Below are positions 54,003-64,000 of a DNA stretch of 64,000 bases, in pieces. The DNA is from Brachionus rotundiformis. Lineage: Eukaryota > Rotifera > Eurotatoria > Ploima > Brachionidae. Within the stretch, counting starts at the first letter, position 1, and every line of letters starts with the position of its first letter. Location of the stretch: contig JAESIW010000124.1 in assembly GCA_016802295.1 (NCBI GenBank), positions 62,001 through 126,000 of the forward strand. Reading direction: 5' to 3'. Position numbers and translations under genes: made by a program. Below the pieces are notes generated by a model. The model saw nothing but the letters and a program-made list of their open reading frames with translations. It was not told where the DNA came from and made no database searches.

Positions 54003-55809
54003 GGGCTTTTATACAGGACACGGTTTAATGTCTCTAGGAAATTATGTGAAACTTAAGTATTTTTGCATAAATAATATCCCAGGGACATTAAGTGAATCAA
54101 CATGGGAAACTAAGTGAAACATGGTAAATTAATAATGAAATTTTTCAAAAATTTATTTATTTTCGTATGCAATTTATCCTTCAACCATTTTAATACTGTA
54201 GATGAACTTGTATAAAGCTTTTTTGAACTTGAACTTGATTTTTTTCTTCTAAAACAAAAAATCCTGTTTTTTTATTAATTTAAAAATTAAAAAATGGCAA
54301 GAAACAAAAATTTAAGATATAATTTGGCTTTTAAGCTTAAAGTAATAAAATACGCTGAAGCATATTCTATAAATAAAGCGCATAAAATTCACAAGGTGAG
54401 TCATAAGCAAATTAGGTGGTGGATAAGCAACAAACAAAAAATTATGGAATCTCCGAACAAAGTAAACAGGGCTAGGATAAAAAAAAACGGAACGCCACAG
54501 TTTCCGAATTTGGAAATAGAACTTAAAGCGTGGATTCTAGAACAAAGGTTGTTGGGGTTTGTGGTCGACGGGAAATCCATTAAACAACAAGCAGCTCAAA
54601 TAGCTAAGCGGGAATGTTTAGATTTCAAAGTATCTAATGGATGGTTTTCAAGATTTTTGAGGAGATCTAATTTTGTCTTAAGGCGAATAACAACTAGTGG
54701 CCGAGACCTTCCAAATAATTCAAGAGAGATTGTTTTAGATTTTATAAATAAGTGTAGATATGAGTTGGTTAATACTCAACGATCATCGGTAATAAATCTA
54801 GATGAAACCAGTATCTACCTTGATGCAAAATGCAATTATACCTATGACCAAGTTGGTGCCAAGAGAGTTCCATCGACAAATTCAGGTAATGAAAAAACTA
54901 GAATCTCTGTTTGTTTTGCTGCTTCTGCAAGCGGATACAAATTCAAGCCTTTAATAATTGTGCCTAGAGTTAATCCATTGAAAGATTTTGAACCGCCCAA
55001 CAATGTGGTAGTAATTTATAACAAATCTGGAACTTTCAATGAAGACATGATTTGTGATGGAGTCATAAAGCGATGCCTTGTCCCTAAGATCGCAAGCAAG
55101 GATTTCAAAAATCTTGTGTTAATTTTAGATCAAGCACCTTGCCATGCTACAGTAAAAGTCAAAGAGACTTTAGCTCAGAATAATATTAAAACAATTTATG
55201 TTCCAAAACGGTTTACTAACCTTCTTCAGCCAGCTGATGTTAGCTGGATGCGTCCGCTTAAAAAAGCGTATTTTGACAGATGGCAAAATTGGCTTATTAA
55301 TGAAGAAAAGAGCTTTACTGCAGCAGGCAATTTGAAATCCCCTGGATATTCCCAAGTTATCATTTGGATTAGCGAAATATGGGAACAATTGGAGCCAAAA
55401 ATAATCAGTGAATCTTTTGATCGATGCGGAGTCACTTCAAAGCAAGCTTATGAGTTTCATGTTCAGCTTCAATCGTTCATCGAGAAAAACAAAGTTGACA
55501 TGATTGATGATTATGATCAATCTGATGACTTTGATTTTTTTTTTTTTTTTTTCAATTTCAAGGTTAATTAAAATAGTTTATTTTTTTATAATAATTAATA
55601 AAATTAAAAAATTTGTAATTAAAAAATGTCTCAAATAAAATATTTAAAAATTATAGTGGACAATTTTTATTAATTTTTCTGAACATGTTCTACTTAATAT
55701 CCCAGGGAAATTAACACTTTTAAAATATGATAAATTTTAGATAAAATACCATGGGATATTAAAGCGTGTTTTCTTTAATTTCAGAGGGATATTACGCGAG
55801 GTTTTACGG
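53977..55809 (+). mobile_element. pogo-type DNA transposon, complete
   Basis: The element is 1833 bp, flanked by TA at 53975-53976 and 55810-55811. Inverted termini of about 24 bp read CCGTATTTCCTCGCGCAAT and, reversed, CCGTAAAACCTCGCGTAAT. AATATCCC motifs recur at 53992, 54076 and 55699 and inverted near 55751 and 55787, probably as transposase sites. It encodes an uninterrupted transposase and lies inside a MULE. Confidence 0.88.
54294..55571 (+). CDS. pogo/Tigger-type transposase
   Basis: This is an intact 425-residue frame. Residues about 1-60 form a helix-turn-helix (FKLKVIKYAEAYSINKAHK). Residues about 65-145 form a CENP-B-type DNA-binding domain (WILEQRLLGFVVDGKSI, NGWFSRFLRR). The DDE_1 catalytic core follows: D in VINLDETSIYLD, D in LVLILDQAPCHAT and D in LLQPADVSWMRPLK. 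It cuts and pastes its own element at TA sites. There is no stop or frameshift. The C-terminus ends in an acidic stretch then an F run coded by a T tract, which may be acquired sequence. The terminal repeats and TA duplication fit this family. Activity is possible but unproven. Confidence 0.9.
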   Translation: MARNKNLRYNLAFKLKVIKYAEAYSINKAHKIHKVSHKQIRWWISNKQKIMESPNKVNRARIKKNGTPQFPNLEIELKAWILEQRLLGFVVDGKSIKQQAAQIAKRECLDFKVSNGWFSRFLRRSNFVLRRITTSGRDLPNNSREIVLDFINKCRYELVNTQRSSVINLDETSIYLDAKCNYTYDQVGAKRVPSTNSGNEKTRISVCFAASASGYKFKPLIIVPRVNPLKDFEPPNNVVVIYNKSGTFNEDMICDGVIKRCLVPKIASKDFKNLVLILDQAPCHATVKVKETLAQNNIKTIYVPKRFTNLLQPADVSWMRPLKKAYFDRWQNWLINEEKSFTAAGNLKSPGYSQVIIWISEIWEQLEPKIISESFDRCGVTSKQAYEFHVQLQSFIEKNKVDMIDDYDQSDDFDFFFFFFNFKVN

Positions 55810-55849
55810 TAAAAGAAATTAAGCGTTTTGTTGTTATAGTTTCTCTCAC

Positions 55850-58800
55850 AGTATCCAGCTTGTTCGTTAGAATCTTTGGCTTATGATAGTAAACAAGATC
55901 ACCAATTCCATAGTTTCTTTCTGAAGTATTCAATTTCTTGTCTCCATATTCTTTCATCTTCCTTTTTGCCATTTGATCGTTGATCTTTGCCAAACAGTCT
56001 AAGTTATTTTTTGAAAAAAATCTATCATTGCAAAGGGATACAAGCCTAGAGGTGTAATTGATTTTAAAAAGTAATTTTGCAGGAGGCATGCCGGTAGTTC
56101 TGTGCGGCGAGGCACGATAAGCACCAAGAAAGAAATTCAATTCCTTTCGCCAAGAGTTACCGGAAGCAGCTGAATTTTTTATAACTTTTTTCAAATTTCG
56201 ATTAAAACATTCAACTTCACCGTTTGCCCTTGGCCAATATGGGGTAATGAGTCGGTGTTTGATGCCGAAAAACTTACACATGCGTTCAAACTCAGCGCTG
56301 TTGAATGGAGGTTATCCATTATCAGTGCAAATCTCCTTTGGAATAGATCTACTGGAATAGAACCTGATGAAGCGTAGTCAACGATCAACGACCAATTTCT
56401 ATGGCAAACCGGAATCACGGTGGTACAAGCTTTTGAATTTACCTCATCAATCAGTGGAAATCTTGAGTATCCATCGTATTTTACAAGAAGATCGGTACCA
56501 GATGGCGTTGGACCAAAGAAGTCAATAAAAAGATACTCCCACGGACCGTCGGGTATAACAGACATTTTCAATGTTTCAATTGTATCTTTTGGAAAATTTA
56601 TTACAAAAACTCTGCATTGACTCAGCCTAAGTTCAACTTTAGAATTCATTTTTGGGAACCAAGCCATTGTCCTAAGTAGTTCTTTGTCTTGGTAAGACCT
56701 TGATGACCCTCATGAGCAATGTCAATTATCTTGTCCTGCAAAGACTCTGGAATAATCCCCAACCTATTTCTCATAATAACGCTATCTTTTGCTATAGAAA
56801 GCTCATGAAAACAAGAATCATACATCTGCGACTACGCTTCATCAGGTTCATTTTTGCACCTCTGATTCGATTTATGAGTTCTTGCAAAATTATATCTTCA
56901 TTCGTTGCTTTGATTAGATCATCTCTGGAAATTGACATAGGAAAATTGACTGAAAATGAGTAGTTAATGTAAGATTCACTACTTTTCTCTTCTTTAACAT
57001 CCGGCGATGGATGTCTTGAAAGATAATCAGCTGGATTCCCAATTCCTGGTCTGTGTCTAATTTCAAAATCATATTCAAGAATTCTAATAGACCAGTGTTC
57101 GATCCGTATGGGTACTTTACTTGAGCGTTTAAACAAATACTCCACCGCTTTATTATCAGTCACAATTACGAATTTCCGACCATACACATAGAGATGAAAT
57201 TTCTCACAGCCCCACACAACATATTGAGTTCATCGCATGTAAAAAAGACATAAAATTTCTATAATTTATTCAACAATATATTGTAATCTTTAACGAATAA
57301 AATCATATTTTGGATTATATTGGTTAATTAGAAAAATTAATAGAACAATGAGAAAAAGTTAATTGAATTGATTGAGAAAAGTATTAATCTTTGCGCATTC
57401 TTCGTGAATAAGTTGTTCCATCCTTTGTTCGATCTTTTGAAATAGGCATTTTGTGTTTGATCATATAATTTCTCTAAAACTTTCTCTAAATTAAATATTT
57501 TGAAGTCGCGGTCCATTTTTGAAATTGAGAGACATGTGATGAAAATGCATGAATATACTTATTCAGTGTATATTTTTTTGCATAATTAGTTTTTTTAATT
57601 CTTTAATCCCACCAATAGAAAGCATATTACGATGGTAGAAAACATTTCTCCTGCATAAATTAAAAAAATTCTATGTCTTGTTCGACTCAATATGATTGCC
57701 AGGCATTCTTTCTCAATTTGAGAGTATCGGCGTTCCACTTCACTCAAACTTCGACTTGACATACTAACGATCTTCCTTTCATTATTGTGAACTTGAACTA
57801 AGATAGCGCCAAGGCCGATTGGACTCGCGTCTACAATCAACTCCGTGTCCCAGTTTGGATTAAAATAAGAAAGTGCATAGTTCACAACTGAGTCTTTCAG
57901 CTTTCTTAAAGCTTCCTCTTCTTCTTTTTCCCATTTAAACTTTGCATTTTTCTTCACTAACTTGCGAAGTGGCGCAACAATATCTGCATGCTTGTTGATA
58001 AACCTTGCAGCATATGTACTCAATCCGAGTAAACTATGTACTTCGCTTGAGTTTGTTGGAGTCGAAGCCTCCAATAGTGCTTTTACCTTATCTCCTGTTA
58101 ACCGAATCCCATCTTTAGAAAATTATAATCCGAAAAATTCAACATTGTCTACTACAATCTTGCACTTATGATTAACTGTAAGACCCTTTTCACTTAATCT
58201 CTCAAGCAACTTTTCCAATCTGTCGTCATGTTGTAGAGCTCCTTTGCCAAACACTAAAATATCATCCATTATGTTCTTTACTTCATCTAAGCCTTGTAAT
58301 GTTTGCTCAATCACGTGGTGGAAAATTTCTGGAGCGGCATTTATTCCCATTAGTAGCCTTTTGTATCGATAAAGACCGGAAGAGGTGCTAAATGTAGTGA
58401 TGTGTCTGGTCGTCTCGTCAAGTTCAAGTTGATGGAAGCCTTCCAACAAATCAAAAATGGAGAAGGTGTCAGCACCACACATATCGCCATTGATATCTGT
58501 TATTATGTCTTCCACAGTTGGTAAGACATATCTTGTACGATTTATTGCTTTATTAGCAGGACTTGCGTCTAACACAAACCTAAGGCGCCCATCACGCATT
58601 TGAACAAGCATTGCAGCTAGTAGCCATCTTGTTGGCCCTTCGGCCTTCTCAAAAATATCATTTTCTTTGCCTTTCAAGACAATCTCTTCCGTCTGCTTCC
58701 TCATCCTAAACGGCACTCGAGGCCGCTTGATCTGTACTGGCTCAACTGTATTGTCAATATCAAGCTTAACTTTGAATCCTTTTAACTTTCTTATACTATC

Positions 58801-59118
58801 ACTAAAGACGCTTGGATATATTTGCTTATAAAAATCAATTGATTTGCATTCTAAGTTATTTATGATTTTAACCACTCCTAGCCTGTCGGCAGTCTCAAAA
58901 CCAATCAAACACCTCTCATTGCCCTTCACCACTGCCACATCAGCTTCTACCAACTTGTTTCCATACTCGATTTTCGCTCTAAATTCGCCTTCAAAACTAA
59001 TTGGAACTGGATTTTGGTAGCCATACACAGAACAGTTAACTTTCCTTAGCTTAGGTTTATCTTTTATCGAGTTGTACATTGATTCATTTACCAAGGATAC
59101 TACAAATATTGTGTCCAT
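55850..59118 (-). pseudogene. Ty3/gypsy pol polyprotein, broken
   Basis: The minus-strand order is an RT with preceding region (59118-58123, VLDASPANKAINRTR, NIMDDILVFGK), the connection and RNase H (58120-57700 and 57217-56990, FNPNWDTELIVDAS, RYSQIEKECLAI, FVIVTDNKAVEYLF), an HH zinc part (IAHEGHQGLTKTKNYLG, about 56750-56690) and an integrase (FIDFFGP, then RANGEVECFNR; 56667-55850). The RT motif is I-M-D-D instead of Y-x-D-D, as in some K02A2.6-like elements. Lesions are a stop at 58123, a 475-bp insertion at 57220, and frameshifts near 56680 and 56290. The integrase loses its second catalytic region. No LTR, primer site, gag or protease was seen. The 3' end abuts a MULE sequence near 55850. 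Confidence 0.88.
57220..57694. mobile_element. 475-bp inverted-repeat insertion in gypsy RNase H
   Basis: The ends are CATATTGAGT (57220-57229) and ACTCAATATG (57685-57694), perfect 10-bp inverted repeats. The flanks belong to adjacent codons of the RNase H domain, so its removal joins them in frame. Little or no target duplication is left. No gene was recognised inside. Confidence 0.65.
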
Positions 59119-59229
59119 TTTTTATTTAAAATAAGCATAATAAGTAAAAATACCAAAAAAATTTTATTTTTCCCATTTAATCAATAAAAAAAAAACATAT
59201 TTAGTTAAAGAAAACTTTAAAAAAATCTA

Positions 59230-59760
59230 CAAAAAAATTTAATTTTTTTTCTTAGTACAACCATTTGGGCAGTAAAAACCTCTTTTTTTCTTCATGACAG
59301 CATTACAAGTTTTACAAATATTTTCGATAGATAAAACTGTATCATTTGGCTTTTGTAGATGATTTTGGAGTTGGTTCTGATTCTATATCAGAGTCTTGGT
59401 CAGATTCAAGAATAGCATTTTCTTCGTTCTGAATGTAGTCAAATGGTTGATGTTTCTTTTTTGCTCCTCGCTTTGGCTTGTTGTTCAATAGTATATCCAT
59501 TCCAATATCATTGAAATTCATCAATTCTAAAAAAGAAAAATATTAATTAAATTAGAGAAAAAATTAAAAAAAAAATACTTACTAAGCCTGTAACAACATG
59601 CTATTGAATGACAACAATAATAATCTCATCGAATGTTGTCCAAGTTTTTGATTCTAAATCCGATAAATACTGCTTGCCTTCATTATGAGTAAAATCAGTC
59701 TTTTTGCCACTTTTCACAAAGAATCCATTTACTAAGTGGATGAGTACTTAATTTAGTGTC
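59230..59760 (-). pseudogene. Fragment with acidic tail and C4 zinc motif
   Basis: The minus strand has a frame at 59524-59342 (LLNNKPKRGAKKK, then an acidic ESDQDSDIESEPTPK part). In another frame at about 59345-59233 it reads CKTCNAVMKKKRGFYCPNGC, a C-x2-C-x12-C-x4-C motif. A splice acceptor-like TTTTTTAG precedes 59524. A cysteine-rich C-terminal motif after an acidic tract would fit a piggyBac-type transposase end, but no DDD core was found. The assignment is uncertain. Confidence 0.3.
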
Positions 59761-59960
59761 AATTAAAAAAATATATTGAGCTTTTTTGATTTTAGTTGCA
59801 ATTTATTTGATAAAAGGTGTAAATTCATTAAATGTGCTATGTTTTTATTAATTAAATTATTTTTTTTAAAATATGAAAATGAATTTTGGTAAAAAAATAC
59901 CAAAAATTTAGTTTTTTTAAGTAAAAATATCATACTAATAAAGACATTCAAAAACTTTAA

Positions 59961-60174
59961 CACTAGAAAGCCCGACCAAAAAATGACAAAAATTTAAAAA
60001 CCAATTTTTAAAAAAATTATCATAGAATAGCAACATTTTTTTTGATATTCAATAAAGTCTCCAAAAATCTATAAAATAAAATACTGAATATTAAATTCTG
60101 TTACTGCATTCAAAAGATATTGAGATTTGAAATTTAAAAAAATGGGTCTAAAAAACCCGTCGGGTCTTCTAGTG
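59961..60174. mobile_element. piggyBac-type MITE, 214 bp
   Basis: It is flanked by TTAA at 59957-59960 and 60175-60178. Inverted ends read CACTAGAAAGCCCGAC and, reversed, CACTAGAAGACCCGAC (two mismatches in 16). The TTAA duplication is diagnostic for piggyBac-like transposition. It has no coding. Confidence 0.8.
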
Positions 60175-60179
60175 TTAAA

Positions 60180-61240
60180 CTAACTTCGCTAGATATTTTC
60201 ATTTTACACTTAGGATAAAATTTTTAATTTAGATCATCATTTAATGGAGGAGTAAAATTTAAAGATACTAAAATTAATGATTTGGGGCACCTTAAAAATT
60301 TTGTCTTTCTGTCTTTTTTCCTTGTTTGAACTGTCGAATTTTTATGTTGACCATAATTTTGCATTAAAGAAAAAAAAACATTTTATAAAATTTAATTTTT
60401 GAACTTTATTTTTAAAAAATTGTTGGTATACGGTAGTTCTTGTTTTTGATAAAAATTTTAATTGATGCCTTTAATTGTATATAAATTATGGCTAAAAGAA
60501 GAGTAGTACTGCGCATCTCTGGAACAGTTTTGGTCCGACAGCAATTTTTTTAATTTGACTTTTGATAAAATAAAAAAATTAACAACAAAAATAATAACAA
60601 TAATTATAATGATAGTTTTATTAGATTAAGGAAAAATAAAAAAGTTCTCAATAAAGTACTTTACATGATTGTCTATAAAATAAAATACTTAAAGATTTTA
60701 AAAAATTTTATTTTTACAGGGAAGATTTTTCGAGGGAAAAGACAAAAAATAAAAGGAAAAAAAATTAGTTGTAAAAAAATTTAATTGTATATATTTTACT
60801 TGTTGAATTATTTCTATATTTTAATCTTAAGAAATTTTAACTTAAGATAAACAAATAACTTAGAGTTTTGAAATTAAATTTAATTTATTGTCAAATAAAA
60901 AATTGACTTAATTTTTTAAAATGATTCCGGATATAAATTTTATAAAATGCAATATGTATTTACTTTAATAAATCTTTATTAGAGTTTTTTCTTTTATTTC
61001 TATTCTTCCAGTTATTTGCGTCATTATAAACATTATAGAAAAACTAATATTATTTAAGATAATTTCAAATAGGAAATAAACTTTTTAATTCATAAATTCT
61101 TTACGGATCACAATTAAAAAAAAGACTCTACTAATTTAATAAAATAAGTTCATTAAATAAAATTATCAATTGCTTACTAACTAATAGACATGATTATTTT
61201 TAACTAATATACTTTATTTATTGAAAGACTTTAATTTTAG
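60180..61240. other. Upstream region of WD40 copy 7, no other gene
   Basis: AT-rich DNA. No copy of the palindrome/TATA module was recognised before copy 7. Confidence 0.4.
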
Positions 61241-61243
61241 ACA

Positions 61244-62452
61244 ATGGACCATAAATTAACTTTTTTTATTTTAATTTTTGTAATAACTGCAGAGAGTGAT
61301 CAATGTGAGAAAGTCGAAGGTTATTTTAAAATGTATAATTTTAAGGATAACATCAATAGTAATTCAAACAAAATAATGGATTGTATATTAAAGACATTGA
61401 AAAATGAAAGTTTGAAAATAGTTGTGGTCAGAGATAATGATTGCAAAATCATTAACGAATGTGATAAAATACCAGAAAAAGATCAGATAGATTTTATTCT
61501 ATTTAAAAAGAACAAACAAATTTTAAAGACCAATTCAAATTTTACTGGTAAGTGAAAATATCTGAAATAATTATCTTTTGATGTTAAATCCCTTGTATAA
61601 AAAGAAAAATATAGACTGAATGGTCATAATTCTGCGGTAAGGTCAATAGCAGTGCTTAAAAATGGCGATTTAGCAAGTGGATCTGGTGATAATACAATCA
61701 AAATCTGGAATATAGATACAGGTTGTGAAATTATGACTCTGGATGGTAATTCTGGTACAATAACTTCATTAGCTGTTCTTCCAAATGGTGATTTAGCAAG
61801 TGGGTTTGTTACAAACAAAATTATAATTTGGAATACAAATAATGGTAGTGAAAAAAAGACACTGACTGGTCATTCAGGAGAAGTTAAATCTTTAGCAGTT
61901 CTTCAAAATGGCGATTTAGCCAGTGGATCTGATGATACCAGAATTAAAATTTGGAATGTTTATAATGGAACAGAAAAAATTACTCTTACTGGTCATTCTG
62001 ATTCAGTTATGTCTCTTGCTGTTCTTAAAAATGGTGACTTAGCCAGTGGATCTAATGATACCACAATTAAAATTTGGAATTTGAATAATGGCAATCTAAA
62101 AATGACACTGTCTGCCAATTCTGGTCGGGTAAGATCTCTTGTAGTGCTGCAAAATGGCGATTTGGCAAGTGGATTAACTGATAACACCATAAGAATTTGG
62201 AATATAAATAATAGCACTGAAAAAATGACTCTTAATGGTCATTCTGATTCAGTTTTTTCACTTGCAGTCCTTCGAAATGGTGATTTAGTAAGTGGGTCTA
62301 AAGACGGCACAATTAAAATTTGGAATTTAATTAGTGGAACAGAAAAATTGACCTTTGATGATCATTTAGGACATGTTTGGTCTTTAGAAGTTCTTCAGAA
62401 TGGCGATTTAGCAAGCAGTTTTGAGAATAAAACAGTTATAATTTGGAATTAA
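61244..62452 (+). CDS. Secreted PAN-like/WD40 protein, copy 7
   Basis: Exon 1 (61244-61547) encodes MDHKLTFFILIFVITAES (signal peptide), then VEGYFKMYNF through CKIINECDKIPEKDQ. The intron is 61548-61604 (57 nt, GTAAG to AAAAAG, phase 1). Exon 2 (61605-62452) enters the propeller as EKYRLNGHNSAVRSI and has seven blades ending W-N-stop. The spliced protein is about 383 residues and intact. Blade 2 (SGFVTNKIIIWN) and blade 7 (SSFENKTVIIWN) are the most diverged. The three exon-1 cysteines match copies 1, 2, 5 and 6. Confidence 0.86.
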
Positions 62453-62459
62453 AATTTAT

Positions 62460-63950
62460 CATTTATTTCATATATTTAATTAGATAATAATTTAAATCAG
62501 TTTAAGAAACTATTTGGATTTATTTAATTAATAATGAATTTTTTAGAGACATTTTTAAATGAAATTAACTATTATTGAACTTTATTAATAAATAAAAATT
62601 ACATTCACTAATTAATTATTTCTAATAAAAAGTTCTTTCTTTATTTTGAGAATATATTTAATTTGACTTAATTTAAGTAACTAAAAATAAATAGCGCCGG
62701 TGAAGTTAAAAGCAACTTTTTGAAGAGCAGAGCAAATTTGAAAATTTAATGTTTTAATTTGAAAAAAATTCAAAGCTTTTGAAAAACAAAAAATTTTATC
62801 AATTATAAACAAAGATTGTTAAATTAGAATTTTCATTTTTTTTTGTCAAATAAAATTTTCTGTAGAACAAATTATTGAAAATTTGCTCTGCTTTAGAAAA
62901 AATTGCTTCAAAATTCACTGTTCCAATAAATAAGTACTAAAACTTATTTGAATTGTCCTTGTATCTTCGCTGCATTCAAACGAATGTCTAGTATATGGTT
63001 TTTTTACAGTTTTTGTTTAAAAGTGGCACTTTTTACCACAAATATATGTTCCTTGCCTAATTTTAGATGAATTTAATATGTAAGGAATTATTATCGAAAA
63101 AAAAATTATAAAATATTGACCAAAAGCTTGAATAAAGACCAATTGTTTCTTAAAATTATTATCTTAATTACTTTAAATAACACTTGAGAATGGTTTAAAA
63201 CCTACAGAAAAATTTTTAAATATTTAATTTTTAAAAGATTAATTAGTATTTATTTAGTATTCCATATCTATGATAATTGTAAAGTCTCGCTTCAGGACTT
63301 GAGGGATTTAAGCCATAAAAAAGTAAAACAATTAAATCTAGTTAATTAAATGGAATCAAAAAATAAAGTGATTTATTTAAAATTAGTTGTTAGTCTGATT
63401 TGCCCACAGTAAAGCGTGAGCTATGCTTAAATGAGGACCGAAGAGAAAGAGTGAGGGATGTCAAAAAGATTTTAAGCAAATAATTTTTCAAAATAAGAAT
63501 AATTCAACCTTTTATTTAAAAAGGAAACATAACATTGGCTACACAATTTAGTTTTATTATAAAGCACGATAAATTATTTACACAAAAAATATTGTGAAAT
63601 AATTTGGAGAAGGTCTTAAACCTCTTTTTATATCGGTCACTAATTCTTTTTGGTATTGAGTCAACTGAGCTCTCAGAAGTGGATTTTGGTACATTATTTA
63701 GGATATCTGGAACAATATTTTTCATTCAATGACCTTGGCTTATATCTTAAAAAATTTAATTGAGAAAATAAATATTGTCACTAGTTCAATATAATTAATA
63801 ATAAAAATTATAAAGTCTGGCTTGGATAAATAAGAAAAAGTTATATACCAGGATGTCGTAAATTTTTCAGAAATGGAAAACTTTAATTAAAAAACTTTTT
63901 TAGCTAGTTTTCTTTTATTTGCATCTGATAATAAAACTAATAAATATACA
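62460..63950. other. AT-rich stretch, no gene seen
   Basis: No supported gene. The 69-codon minus frame at 63516-63725 (SVDSIPKRISDRYKKRFKTF) could be an exon end but nothing confirms it. Confidence 0.35.
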
Positions 63951-63957
63951 AACCATT

Positions 63958-64000
63958 TCTTATTTCTGGTTTCCGTTCAGACTCTAATAAAACAAAAAAA
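63958..64000 (+). promoter_or_regulatory. Block like the promoter of WD40 copy 6
   Basis: TTATTTCTGGTTTCCGTTCA, then CTCTAATAAAAC, resembles 49984-50020 (TTTCTGGTTTCCTTTAAA, then CCTATAAAAC). It ends at the window edge, so the gene it may serve is not visible. Confidence 0.35.

Noticed and set aside
1..64000. tRNA genes, rRNA and CRISPR arrays
   Set aside because: No B-box-like GGTTCGAATCC context with a cloverleaf, no rRNA-like high-GC blocks and no regular spacer-repeat arrays were seen by eye. A tRNAscan or Rfam run would be decisive.

Overview
The window is AT-rich eukaryotic DNA. Evidence for this is tiny spliceosomal introns (48-60 nt), LINE, gypsy, mariner, MULE, pogo, hAT, Merlin and piggyBac-type debris, and conserved animal genes (NUP35, MAEA). 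The base composition, the very small introns and the WD40-rich gene content suggest a small invertebrate. A monogonont rotifer of the Brachionus type is my best guess, but this is inferred from general resemblance and was not tested.

Housekeeping-type genes are few. They are a putative EVH1-like/CRIB protein (9036-7903, minus), MAEA of the CTLH/GID E3 ligase (29211-27979, minus), a cytosolic RING-like/coiled-coil/WD40 protein (37548-39125, plus) and nucleoporin NUP35 (48539-47412, minus).

The most distinctive content is a dispersed local family of two-exon genes between 23.7 and 62.5 kb. Exon 1 encodes a signal peptide and a cysteine-containing, PAN/apple-like domain of about 80 residues. 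A micro-intron, always in phase 1, follows. Exon 2 encodes a complete propeller of seven nearly identical WD40 repeats ending in W-N-stop. Five copies look intact (23770, 33835, 43339, 50176 and 61244 starts), one has a 5-nt frameshift (30995), and at least two are decayed (34.6-34.9 kb and 41.5-41.7 kb). Predicted secreted WD40 propellers are unusual. Blades within a gene are homogenised at the DNA level, and several copies share a palindrome plus TATA-box upstream module. The function is unknown; a variable secreted recognition or binding protein is a hypothesis.

The rest is mostly mobile DNA. From 0 to 7 kb there is a dispersed repeat (R1), one copy of which carries a nested Merlin-like element and a nested mariner relic. 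From 7 to 15 kb there are palindromic MITEs and LINE tails. From 20 to 27 kb there is a hammerhead-like motif, a CACCAAA-array element with a SWIM-finger relic, and a hAT MITE inside a LINE tail. From 31 to 46 kb there are LINE and mariner relics. From 52.4 to 59.1 kb there is a composite: a SWIM/AT-hook MULE transposase interrupted by an intact pogo element with TA duplications, next to a damaged gypsy pol that itself carries a 475-bp inverted-repeat insertion. Long stretches (15-20 kb, 46-47 kb, 51.4-52.4 kb, 62.5-64 kb) show no recognisable genes. No tRNA, rRNA or CRISPR was seen.
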